From Bacteroidales bacterium (lineage in GTDB: Bacteria > Bacteroidota > Bacteroidia > Bacteroidales > ML635J-15), in contig JALOAQ010000066.1 of NCBI GenBank assembly GCA_023228725.1, forward strand, positions 1 to 16,436: DNA of 16,436 nt, written 5' to 3'. Position numbers and translations under genes: made by a program. Numbering within the stretch: position 1 is the first letter of the stretch; each line of letters begins with the position of its first letter. The notes below the pieces were generated by a model. That model did no database searches. It was not told the DNA's origin and saw only the letters and a program-made list of their open reading frames with translations. Of the stretch, positions 1 to 7,816 are shown piece after piece.

Positions 1-641
1 ATGACTGGACTTATGTGGATTTAAGCTGGATTGAGATTGCCGACAGTCTTTTGTTTTATATATATTCTTCTGATTCAGGAGATTATGGAATTAATACTCC
101 TGGATATTTTTGTATTGACAATTTTGCAGATACTTACCCTGAAAATATTCCGGAATTTAAAACCGATATTAAAACTGATTATTATATAAATTCCGGTGAA
201 ACTGTAAAATTAAATGCTTTTGTAAAAGGTGGAGTTCAGCCTTATAGTTTTGAGTGGTCAAATTATGAAGTTTTAGACCAAGCTGACAGCCAAACGCCAA
301 TTGCAAATGTTACAGAAAATACAAGTTTAACTCTTGTAGTAAAAGATGCAAAAGGAAATTCAAAAACAGAAACTGTGAATATTTGGCTTGATGCAACAAA
401 TATTTCCGAAAATAAAACTTTTGAAGCCAAAGTTTATTTTAATCAAAACAATATTTTAAATATTGACAGCGAAAAAGAGATAAATTCTTTAAAAATTTTT
501 GATATAACTGGAAAACAAATTCCTATTAATTTTCACAAATCAAACAATGTAAATATAGATTTATCTTTTCTGCCACAGGGAGTTTACATTATTCGTTTAA
601 GTGATGGTATTTCAAGTTATTCAACAAAAATTGTAAAATAA
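1..641 (+). CDS. DUF4465-family T9SS-sorted surface protein (C-terminal part, 5' truncated)
   Basis: Only the C-terminal part is present; the reading frame is open to the left edge (frame beginning at base 3), so the real start lies upstream. The first ~40 residues, including the stretch WTYVDLSWI and then SSDSGDYGINTPGYFCIDN, have the look of the end of a DUF4465 domain. A PKD/Ig-like segment follows (roughly residues 50-125 counted from base 15). The last ~70 residues form a T9SS type A sorting domain, with the motifs 'LKIFDITGKQI' and 'LPQGVYIIRLSDG' and a basic end. The mature protein should therefore be exported by T9SS to the cell surface or medium. The next gene starts 12 bp after the stop, so they are probably co-transcribed. 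DUF4465 genes are repeatedly found beside TonB receptors of corrinoid loci in Bacteroidota, and that context recurs here. The domain's biochemical activity is not known to me; a surface ligand-binding role is inference. Confidence 0.8.
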   Translation, partial: DWTYVDLSWIEIADSLLFYIYSSDSGDYGINTPGYFCIDNFADTYPENIPEFKTDIKTDYYINSGETVKLNAFVKGGVQPYSFEWSNYEVLDQADSQTPIANVTENTSLTLVVKDAKGNSKTETVNIWLDATNISENKTFEAKVYFNQNNILNIDSEKEINSLKIFDITGKQIPINFHKSNNVNIDLSFLPQGVYIIRLSDGISSYSTKIVK

Positions 642-653
642 AATATTTAAGCA

Positions 654-1655
654 ATGAAATTATCTTTATTATTTTTTGCTTTATTCTTATCGGTTTTTTC
701 GCTTTTTGCACAAAATTTTCCGCAAGGCACAAATGCAATTCATAAAGATTCGTCCGTCATTGTTGCTTGGGCGGTATCTGCTATTGTTGAGCGTGGGTAT
801 ATCAACATTTCAGATACTGCCTTTACTTATTCTGAGGCTGGAATTACTTCTAATAAAGCATGGAAAGGCCAAGTTGAAGATGCACTTGGAAAAGCTGACG
901 GAAAAACTATTTCCTTAGGTGATGCTGGTTATATTATTTTAGAATTTGAAAATCCTATTTTTGACGGAGAAGGCCATGATTTTGTAGTTTTTGAAAATGC
1001 TCTATTTTCGCCACCAAATCAAACTCAGTTAGCTTTTATTGAGCTTGCTTTTGTTGAAGTTAGTAGTAATGGAGTTGATTTTGCAAGATTTCCTGCAATT
1101 TCACAATATCAATTTAATACTCAAATTTCTAGTTTCGAAGCTGTGGATAGAGATTATTTTACAAATTTTGCAGGAATTTACCCTGTATTTTATGGTGTGC
1201 CTTTTGATTTAGCAGAAATTGAAGACCCAAATGTAGATATTCAAAATATTACTCATATAAAAATTATTGATGTAGTAGGAAATATTAATCCGGAATTTGC
1301 TTCTTACGACTCCCAAGGAAATATTGTAAACGATGCTTGGCCAACTCCTTTTGCAAGTTGTGGTTTTGATTTAGATGCTGTTGGAGTAATTAATTCTACA
1401 AGTGATGTGAAAAATTTTAGTAAAAATAATTTTGAAATATATCCAAACCCAACAAAAGATTTTATAAAAATTAATTCAGAAAATAATATTCAAGAAATTT
1501 TTATTTTTGATAATCAAGCAAGAGTTTTAATTCATAAAAGAAATATAGAAAATAATAGCATTTTAGACCTAAGTAACTTAAATTCAGGAGTTTATTTTAT
1601 TAAAATTTTCAGCAGAGATTTAGTTTTTACAAAAAAAATTATTAAATTTGATTAA
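654..1655 (+). CDS. T9SS-exported surface protein of a TonB/B12-type locus
   Basis: This is a 333-residue protein with a Sec signal peptide at residues 1-20 (hydrophobic core ending FSLFAQ, no lipobox). A single globular domain spans about 22-245. A T9SS type A sorting domain spans about 258-332 and contains 'YPNPTKDFIKI' and 'SGVYFIKIF'. The globular part has the pattern ISLGDAGYIILEFENPI, HDFVVFENALF and ELAFVEVSSNG. I recognise this as the family usually annotated only as 'cell surface protein' or 'T9SS type A sorting domain-containing protein', often next to DUF4465 genes and TonB receptors. Its frame overlaps the receptor gene by 8 bp, which suggests translational coupling. By context it may help to bind or present a corrinoid at the surface; this is inference and no catalytic residues are evident. 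The start at 654 gives a perfect signal peptide. Confidence 0.85.
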   Translation: MKLSLLFFALFLSVFSLFAQNFPQGTNAIHKDSSVIVAWAVSAIVERGYINISDTAFTYSEAGITSNKAWKGQVEDALGKADGKTISLGDAGYIILEFENPIFDGEGHDFVVFENALFSPPNQTQLAFIELAFVEVSSNGVDFARFPAISQYQFNTQISSFEAVDRDYFTNFAGIYPVFYGVPFDLAEIEDPNVDIQNITHIKIIDVVGNINPEFASYDSQGNIVNDAWPTPFASCGFDLDAVGVINSTSDVKNFSKNNFEIYPNPTKDFIKINSENNIQEIFIFDNQARVLIHKRNIENNSILDLSNLNSGVYFIKIFSRDLVFTKKIIKFD

Positions 1656-3615
1656 GAAAACTTTCAATATTATCATAATTTTATTCTTTGGAAACTTTGT
1701 ATTTTCACAAGAAATACATTTTCCAGACACAATAAAAATAATTGACGAAGTTTTTATTTATGCAGAAAAAAAACTTTCAGAAACTGGTCAGAAAATTAAT
1801 AAAATTGATAGTCTAATTATTGAAACCAAACTTTTAAATGATGTTTCTGCTTTACTTTCTGAAAATTCTAGTATTTTTATAAAATCATACGGTAGGGGAT
1901 CTATGGCAACAGCTTCGTTTAAGGGAACAAATGCTTCACACACCAAGCTTACCTGGAATAATATTGAGTTAAATTCTCCTTTAATGGGAATTGTTGATAT
2001 GTCGCAAATTCCTGTTGCAATAAGTGAAAATATAAAACTTTATTATGGAGCATCTTCTTTAATTAAAAATTCAAACGCTTTGGGTGGATTAATTGAGCTA
2101 AATTCCACAACAAGCTGGTCTAAGGGCGTGAAAGCCAAAATTATAAGTCAACTTGCATCATATTCTTCTTATGATAATTTTGGCGAAATTAGGTTTGGAA
2201 ACTCTAAAATTCAGTCTGTTACAAAATTTTATCATTCAACTTCAAAAAATAATTTTCCATTTTTAAATAATGATATTAGCGAGCAACAAATTGAATATCG
2301 ACAAAATGCCGACTACTTAAAATATGGTTTTGTTCAAGAAGTTTATTTTAAACCAAATATACATAATCTTTTTTCCGTAAAATTTTGGAAACAATTATCA
2401 GACAGGGGAATTCCTGGTTTAACAAGCAACGAAGCTGGACCAAATAACAATAAAAACCGTCAAAATTCAAATTTGAATATTTATTCGACAAACTATACGC
2501 ATTATGGTAAAAAAATTAGGTTTGAAATTAATCATGGGGCAAATTTTCAAAATTCAAATTATAAAAGCACAAATTATATTAATGGTATTGGCTTTTTAAA
2601 TGTTGTTAATGCTTTTTCAAAATCAAATTCTATATTTAATTCAATTTCTTCTAAGTATAATATTAGTGATAAAACAGAGTTTAATTCGCAAATTAATTAT
2701 AATTTTCATTTTGTAAATTCAGATGAAAGCATTTTAAATCAAACATTTACAGCAAAAAGACAAGAAGGGGGACTTAATATTTCTGTTTATTCAGAAATTC
2801 TTAAAAATTTAAAAACTGGTATTTTGCTTAGACAAGATTTTTACGATAAAACTTTAAGTCCTTTTATACCTTCACTTTCGGCAGAATACTTTTTTGAAAA
2901 TAATTTGAGTGTACGTGCTTCTGTTTCAAGAAATTATAATTTACCAAGTTTAAATGATTTATATCTTAAACCTGGCGGTAATCCAAATTTAAAAGCTGAA
3001 ATTGGAAATAGTTCAGATATTGGTCTTTCTTATTTTTTGAATATTAAGAATTTTTCTTTAAAAAGCGATTTTGACTTAAATTTCAGTAAAATAAACAATT
3101 GGATTTTATGGCGCCCCACAGCTATGGGTTATTGGGAACCTGATAATATTGAGGTAGTTATCGCTTCGGGTTGCGAAACTAATTTAATTTTTGAATATAA
3201 ATTGAATAAGCTAAAATTTAAAAATATTGCAAATTATTCTTTTACGAAATCTGTTCGCAGCGATGAAAATGAAAATATGAATAATAATTCTCTTGGTAAG
3301 CAATTGCCTTATATTCCAAGGCATTCAGCAAATATATTTTCACAAATTTCTTGGCAAAACTTTTTCTTTTCTTATCAATGGACATATTTTAGCACAAGAT
3401 ACACAAGTTCTGCCGCAGAACCCGGAGTTTTAGTAAGTATTTATCCGTATTTTATGAATGATATTGGTTTTGGTAAAAATTTTTATTTTAAGAAAATTGA
3501 TTTTTCTTTGAATTTCAAGATATATAATTTGTTTAATGAAAAATACAGGTCGGTTTTGTGGCAAGCTATGCCGGGACGAAATTACAGCTTACAATTAAGT
3601 ATAAAACTAAAATGA
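1648..3615 (+). CDS. BtuB-like TonB-dependent outer-membrane receptor
   Basis: This is a 655-residue TonB-dependent receptor. It has a signal peptide (about 1-21, ending FVFSQ), a short TonB-box-like stretch DEVFIYAEK near residues 33-41, a plug domain at about 55-155 (features such as GSMATASFKG and LYYGASSL..NALGGLIEL), and a 22-strand-type barrel ending NLFNEKYRSV..MPGRNYSLQLSIKLK. It lacks the N-terminal carboxypeptidase-like domain of SusC proteins, and its size is close to BtuB (614 residues in E. coli). It would import a bulky ligand across the outer membrane with energy from TonB-ExbBD. The start is a TTG at 1648, the only candidate that gives a full signal peptide; it overlaps the upstream stop by 8 bp. 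The stop overlaps the next ATG (ATGA at 3612-3615). The adjacent BtuG-like lipoprotein points to corrinoid as substrate. Substrate is inferred; the receptor family itself is clear. Confidence 0.88.
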   Translation: MIKKTFNIIIILFFGNFVFSQEIHFPDTIKIIDEVFIYAEKKLSETGQKINKIDSLIIETKLLNDVSALLSENSSIFIKSYGRGSMATASFKGTNASHTKLTWNNIELNSPLMGIVDMSQIPVAISENIKLYYGASSLIKNSNALGGLIELNSTTSWSKGVKAKIISQLASYSSYDNFGEIRFGNSKIQSVTKFYHSTSKNNFPFLNNDISEQQIEYRQNADYLKYGFVQEVYFKPNIHNLFSVKFWKQLSDRGIPGLTSNEAGPNNNKNRQNSNLNIYSTNYTHYGKKIRFEINHGANFQNSNYKSTNYINGIGFLNVVNAFSKSNSIFNSISSKYNISDKTEFNSQINYNFHFVNSDESILNQTFTAKRQEGGLNISVYSEILKNLKTGILLRQDFYDKTLSPFIPSLSAEYFFENNLSVRASVSRNYNLPSLNDLYLKPGGNPNLKAEIGNSSDIGLSYFLNIKNFSLKSDFDLNFSKINNWILWRPTAMGYWEPDNIEVVIASGCETNLIFEYKLNKLKFKNIANYSFTKSVRSDENENMNNNSLGKQLPYIPRHSANIFSQISWQNFFFSYQWTYFSTRYTSSAAEPGVLVSIYPYFMNDIGFGKNFYFKKIDFSLNFKIYNLFNEKYRSVLWQAMPGRNYSLQLSIKLK

Positions 3616-4694
3616 AAGAAATGAAAATTATATATAAAGCTTTGTTTTTGTTCATACTGATTTCAAGTATTTTTATTTTTTCCTGCATGAAAGACGATTT
3701 TCGACCAATTAGCGAATTTAACACTAATTCAAGAGGTGTTTTTATTGTTTGTGAAGGAAATTTCATGTATGGAAACGCTTCTCTTTCGTATTATTCGCCA
3801 CTTGAAAAGAAAATTGAAAACACTATTTTTATCCGAGCAAACGGAATACCCTTAGGCGATGTTGCCCAAAGTTTAACAATTCACAAAAACACAGCCTGGA
3901 TAGTTATAAACAATAGTGGAAAGGTTTATGCAATAGATATTGATAATTTTAAAATTAAAGGGAAAATAACAGGCTTAGTTTCACCTAGATATATGCGTTT
4001 TGTAAATGAGCAAAAGGCTTATATTACTGATATGTACGCTAAAAATATTTATATTGTAAATCCTGAAAATTTCTCTTTAATAAAAACTATAAATATTGAT
4101 GATGCTAGTGGAAATTTTTATAATCATTCTTCGGAGCAAATAGTAATTTATGAAGATAAATTATTTATAAACACTTGGTCTTACGATAATAAAATTTTAG
4201 TAATAAATACAAATACCGATGAATTAATTGATAGTATTGAAGTTTTTAAACAACCTAGAAAAATTATTGCTGACAAATACAAAAATCTTTGGGTCTTATG
4301 CGATGGGGGAGGTGAAAATTCTGATTATCAAGGCGATGCAGGTATTGTAAAAATAAATATGCAAACACACAAAATTGAAAATAGTTTTATTTTTCAGAAT
4401 AAAGAGAATATAACTGATATGCAAATTAACAAAACTGGCGATACAATTTTTTATGTAAATAAAGATGTATTTAGATTTCACGTAAATTCTGCGAGTTTAC
4501 CTGAAAAAGCTTGGATTAGTTCTGGAAATAAAAACATATATGCAATTGCACAAGACCCTTATAACTATGATTTTTACATTTCAGACGCTGTTGATTTTAT
4601 GCAATCTGGCATGATTTATAGATTTAATTCAAATTTGTATTGCCTTGATAGCTTTGCAGTTGGGATAATTCCTAATTCCTTTGTTTTTAAATAA
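3612..4694 (+). CDS. BtuG-like surface beta-propeller lipoprotein (YncE/DUF5074-type)
   Basis: This is a 360-residue lipoprotein. I chose the ATG at 3612 because it forms an ATGA overlap with the receptor stop and places a signal peptide directly at the N-terminus, with the lipobox cysteine at about residue 25 (FIFSC-MKDD). An ATG three codons later (3621) is also possible. The mature protein opens with GVFIVCEGNFMYGNASLSYY, the typical first blade of the YncE/DUF5074 propellers. Repeated strand patterns follow (KVYAIDIDNFKI, NIYIVNPENFSLI, KILVINTNTDELI), consistent with a seven-bladed propeller. In Bacteroides, BtuG is such a lipoprotein: it sits on BtuB and binds B12 with extreme affinity. 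The same pair order occurs here. Regulation by an upstream cobalamin riboswitch would be expected but would lie outside the window. Family confidence is high; ligand identity is inference from context. Confidence 0.83.
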   Translation: MKEMKIIYKALFLFILISSIFIFSCMKDDFRPISEFNTNSRGVFIVCEGNFMYGNASLSYYSPLEKKIENTIFIRANGIPLGDVAQSLTIHKNTAWIVINNSGKVYAIDIDNFKIKGKITGLVSPRYMRFVNEQKAYITDMYAKNIYIVNPENFSLIKTINIDDASGNFYNHSSEQIVIYEDKLFINTWSYDNKILVINTNTDELIDSIEVFKQPRKIIADKYKNLWVLCDGGGENSDYQGDAGIVKINMQTHKIENSFIFQNKENITDMQINKTGDTIFYVNKDVFRFHVNSASLPEKAWISSGNKNIYAIAQDPYNYDFYISDAVDFMQSGMIYRFNSNLYCLDSFAVGIIPNSFVFK

Positions 4695-4710
4695 AGAGGG
4701 AAAGTCGAAT

Positions 4711-4824
4711 TTATAGACTTTAGACTTTATAGACTTTCAACTTTATAGACTTTCTACTTTACAGACTTTCTACTTTACAGACTTTCGACTTTTAACTTCT
4801 TTTGAGCGTAGCGAAAACGAGAAG
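4711..4824. repeat. Four 16-bp tandem repeats with flanking inverted repeat and imperfect hairpin
   Basis: Between the BtuG-like gene and the next gene lie four consecutive units of exactly 16 bp at 4729-4744, 4745-4760, 4761-4776 and 4777-4792. Their consensus is AYAGACTTTCNACTTT, differing at two or three positions. A degenerate copy lies at 4711-4728. A 9-bp perfect inverted repeat (AAAGTCGAA at 4701-4709, TTCGACTTT at 4784-4792) encloses the array. An imperfect hairpin follows at 4796-4824 (CTTCT...AGAAG arms around GCGTAGC). The region could act as a transcription end or be a mobile short repeat; no function can be assigned from sequence alone. Confidence 0.8.
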
Positions 4825-4871
4825 CCAAACAAAAAATGAATTCAAATTAGTATTTATTCTTTTTATTTAAT

Positions 4872-4879
4872 TAAGTTTG
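4872..4879 (+). promoter_or_regulatory. Candidate -7 promoter element for the TMTC-like gene
   Basis: TAAGTTTG matches the Bacteroidota -7 consensus TAnnTTTG exactly. It lies 21 bp before the ATG at 4901, giving a short leader. The usual TTTG about 19-21 bp further upstream is not clear (only TATTTAT at 4851-4857), so this is a motif-based guess. Confidence 0.38.
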
Positions 4880-4900
4880 CAGTTAATATTTTGAAACTTT

Positions 4901-7285
4901 ATGAATACTAAGTTTATACATTCAAAAAAAATAAATATAATTCTTATTTTAAGCCTTTTGCTTTTCACTAGCATTATATATTTTGGAGTAAAAAAATTTG
5001 GTTTTGTAAATTGGGATGATGACGAAAATATTGTTACAAACCCGAGTCTCACAGAATTTAGTATCAATAATCTTCACAAACATTATTTAGACGATAGGTA
5101 TAAAGCTATTGCGATATGGACTTTTATGGCTGAATATCAAGCTTTTGGACATAATTCAAAATATTATCATTTAAATAATTTACTGCTTCATTTACTTAAT
5201 ATTGTTTTAGTTTTTATTTTTATAAAAAAACTTATTCCAAAAAATAGATTTACTCCTTTAATTGTTAGCATTTTATTTGCTTTACATCCAGCATTTGTTG
5301 AGCCAATAGCTTGGGTTACAGGACGTAAAGATTTACTTTTTGTATTATTTAGTTTACTTTCTTTTCATAGTTATTTAAAATTTTTAAAATTAGAAAAGCG
5401 ATATTTAAAATATTTAATCTTACTTCTTACAGGATTCTTGGTTTATTTAGCTAGTTTATCAAAAATTCAAGCAGTTACTTTACCCCTAGTTTTCTTTTTA
5501 ATAGATTGGTTAAAATATAGAAAATTAAATTTTTCGAGTTTTTTGGAAAAACTAATTATATTTTTATTAATTATTGATATGTTTTATGCAATTTTAGTGA
5601 TAATATCAATATTCTTAATACTATATTTATATAAACCTGTTTTTAAAATTATGTCCAAAAACATTTGGCTAAAAACAATATCAAGCATAATATTATTTTT
5701 AATAATTTTATTTTCGAAATATCATATAATGGGAATGGTAGAAAATCAATTAAAACACAGGTTTTTTTACTATTTAACAGAAATATTACTTTGGCTTAGC
5801 TACTTTTTTGTTTTATTTTTATTCTTTTTCAAAAATTATTCTAAAAAATTATCATTATTTTCAAAAAAAATGTTTCGATTTAAAAAGCTTAATATTTTAA
5901 TTGCCAGTTTTATAGGAATTGTATTTATTTTAATTTTTCAATTTGACTATATAATTTTATATTTTCATAACTTACAAGGATTATGGAATATTACACCTGA
6001 GCATAGCAGTTATTTTAGTTTAAGCGAACGTTTTTTACTTCTTGGTTCAAGTTTATTTTATTATTTAAGCCGGTTTTTTTTATTAAAGTCCCAAGACCCA
6101 ATGATACCCTATCCAAGTAGATTAGCTGATGCTTCCCTGCCAAGTTATTTAAGTTTTGAATTAATTGTAATTAGTATTATTTTAGGAATAAGTCTTTTTA
6201 TTTTATTAAAATATTTTCGTAAAAAGCGTATTATTTGGTTTGGAATTTTGTTCTTTTTAATAAATATTGGCATAGTACTTCATATAATACCTATAGAAGG
6301 CAGGGTTTTGGTTGCCGACCGCTATACTTATTTATCTTATATTGGTTTATTTATAATAATTGGTTTAATTGCAGATTATTTCATCCAAAATAAAAAAGGG
6401 GCTATTGTTCTCGGAATTTTGGGTTTGTCTGTTATTTTCATGTCATACACGAGTTTTCAAGATAAAAAAACTTGGCAGAATTCTTTCACACTTTGGGAAA
6501 AAGCTTTAAAAACAAATCCCAAAAACCATTTCGCCATGTATAGTTTAGCTTTAGCAAAATTTAATGAAGCAAATAATATTAATTCTGCCGAGCAATGGTT
6601 AAACCAAGCTATAAGCTTAAAAGAAGATTTTATGTATTACAATAATCGGGGTAGGCTTCATTATGCAAAAAAAAATTATACATTAGCTTTAGATGATTTT
6701 GATAAGTCAATTTTATTAGATTCTAAAAGTTTTGCAGCATACAACAATCGTGGAGCGGTGCGTCAGCAATTTTGTGATTTTATTGGAGCATTTAAGGACT
6801 ATAAAAAAGCTGTGGAAATAAAACCTGATTATCAAGACGCATTAAACAATTTAGAAAAAATAGAATATTTACTTAGCATAGATAGTCTTTTGTTTGATAA
6901 GAAAGAAAATAAAAATATTAGTGAAGCAGATATTTTGAACTTTGTTTTAAATAATTCTGAAAAAATGCTAAATACAGGTCAAAAGCCAAAAGCAATTTTA
7001 TATTTAGAACAAGCCATAAAAATCATTCCAAATAATTATGAAATTTATGAAAAACTTGCTTTAATTTATCATTTAAACGATGAATTTACAGAGGCTAAGC
7101 TAGTTTATAATAATGGAATTAATACAATTGGAGATAATGAATATTTACTTTTAGGACGAGGCTTATTAAACATTCAGATTGGCGACACTATAAGTGCTTG
7201 CGAAGATTTTAGATTATCGGCAGAATTAGGAAACACAGAATCAGAAATGCTGAAAGAAGAGTTTTGTGGGAAAATTAGTTTTTAA
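4901..7285 (+). CDS. Polytopic TMTC-like GT-C membrane protein with C-terminal TPR repeats
   Basis: This is a 794-residue protein. An N-terminal membrane segment (about 12-30) is followed by an extracytoplasmic loop with an acidic motif FVNWDDDENI (35-44), the place where GT-C glycosyltransferases carry catalytic acidic residues. Further family signatures are YYHLNNLLLHLLN (88-100), ALHPAFVEPIAWVTGRKDLL (127-146) and VADRYTYLSYIG (471-482). Many hydrophobic segments lie between 100 and 515. Five or so TPR-like repeats fill about 540-770, including YYNNRGRLHYAKKNYTLALD. This architecture is that of bacterial relatives of the eukaryotic TMTC O-mannosyltransferases, usually annotated 'tetratricopeptide repeat protein'. 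The likely role is sugar transfer from a lipid-linked donor to exported protein or glycan, with TPRs for substrate or partner binding; donor and acceptor are unknown. It stands alone between a repeat array and a convergent operon. The membrane region at about 205-350 seems longer than usual. Confidence 0.8.
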   Translation: MNTKFIHSKKINIILILSLLLFTSIIYFGVKKFGFVNWDDDENIVTNPSLTEFSINNLHKHYLDDRYKAIAIWTFMAEYQAFGHNSKYYHLNNLLLHLLNIVLVFIFIKKLIPKNRFTPLIVSILFALHPAFVEPIAWVTGRKDLLFVLFSLLSFHSYLKFLKLEKRYLKYLILLLTGFLVYLASLSKIQAVTLPLVFFLIDWLKYRKLNFSSFLEKLIIFLLIIDMFYAILVIISIFLILYLYKPVFKIMSKNIWLKTISSIILFLIILFSKYHIMGMVENQLKHRFFYYLTEILLWLSYFFVLFLFFFKNYSKKLSLFSKKMFRFKKLNILIASFIGIVFILIFQFDYIILYFHNLQGLWNITPEHSSYFSLSERFLLLGSSLFYYLSRFFLLKSQDPMIPYPSRLADASLPSYLSFELIVISIILGISLFILLKYFRKKRIIWFGILFFLINIGIVLHIIPIEGRVLVADRYTYLSYIGLFIIIGLIADYFIQNKKGAIVLGILGLSVIFMSYTSFQDKKTWQNSFTLWEKALKTNPKNHFAMYSLALAKFNEANNINSAEQWLNQAISLKEDFMYYNNRGRLHYAKKNYTLALDDFDKSILLDSKSFAAYNNRGAVRQQFCDFIGAFKDYKKAVEIKPDYQDALNNLEKIEYLLSIDSLLFDKKENKNISEADILNFVLNNSEKMLNTGQKPKAILYLEQAIKIIPNNYEIYEKLALIYHLNDEFTEAKLVYNNGINTIGDNEYLLLGRGLLNIQIGDTISACEDFRLSAELGNTESEMLKEEFCGKISF

Positions 7286-7296
7286 TTTCAATATTT

Positions 7297-7815
7297 CTAA
7301 TCTTCCGAATAAACTGTAATATAAAAAACATCTTCCCATTGATTATCTTTAACATCACTAATAAAAACTTTTATTGGAATTTGAACACTATCTATGCCAG
7401 GGTAATTAACTTTTAAATGCATATTAAAATAATTATCTTCTAAGCTCCAAGCTTTTTCCTTAGCTTTAATATTTCCATAATACATATAATTAAATGAGCT
7501 AAAAGTCAGGATTATTATTGATTTGCATTCGATTTTTGCCTTAACGCCAATAGCATTTTCTTCGCCTGTATTTTTTAAACATATATCTAAGACTATATCT
7601 TCTCCGGGATTTATAATTCCATCTCCATTAGTATCTTCAGTAATTTTATATGAATCAAATTCAATTAGAACATTTTCGCCTGAATAAGGAGCATTATAAT
7701 TAATATCTAATGGATTATCACGTGGCAATTCATAGCCTTCAAAAAAATCTTCGCAAGAAGTAAACAAAATACTTGCTAAAACCAAAAACAAAATATATCT
7801 TAATATTTCTTTCAT
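7297..7815 (-). CDS. Small lipoprotein with a Ca-binding-like DxNxDG loop (CARDB-like)
   Basis: This is a 172-residue predicted lipoprotein with a signal sequence ending LFTSC, so Cys21 would be lipidated, followed by acidic EDFFEGYELPRDN. Residues about 60-90 read TEDTNGDGIINPGEDIVLDI and then LKNTGEENAIGVKAKI. The DxNxDGxxNPGE motif followed by a 'lkNtG..a.gvka' strand is common in beta-sandwich CARDB/BACON-like modules of extracellular Bacteroidota proteins; the DTNGDG loop resembles a dockerin/EF-hand calcium loop. The gene starts 1 bp after the stop of the PEGA gene, so the two are almost certainly translated from one message. It meets the TMTC-like gene tail to tail with an 11-bp gap. 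I recognise no specific family. An envelope-associated binding role is inference. Confidence 0.72.
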   Translation of the reverse strand: MKEILRYILFLVLASILFTSCEDFFEGYELPRDNPLDINYNAPYSGENVLIEFDSYKITEDTNGDGIINPGEDIVLDICLKNTGEENAIGVKAKIECKSIIILTFSSFNYMYYGNIKAKEKAWSLEDNYFNMHLKVNYPGIDSVQIPIKVFISDVKDNQWEDVFYITVYSED

Positions 7816-7816
7816 C

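Noticed and set aside
676..918. 80-codon alternative frame inside the T9SS surface protein gene
   Set aside because: It overlaps a gene with a clear signal peptide and sorting domain; the alternative product is unlike any known family and reads as a shadow.
3558..3611. Upstream ATG extension of the BtuG-like gene
   Set aside because: It lies inside the receptor's last codons and would precede the lipoprotein signal; the ATGA-overlap start at 3612 is better.
7269..7306. Imperfect inverted repeat (GGAAAATTAG / CTAATCTTCC, 9 of 10 pairs) across the convergent stops
   Set aside because: It could be a two-way terminator, but it has a mismatch, an 18-nt AT loop, no clean T run on either side, and both arms overlap coding sequence; chance is likely in such AT-rich DNA.
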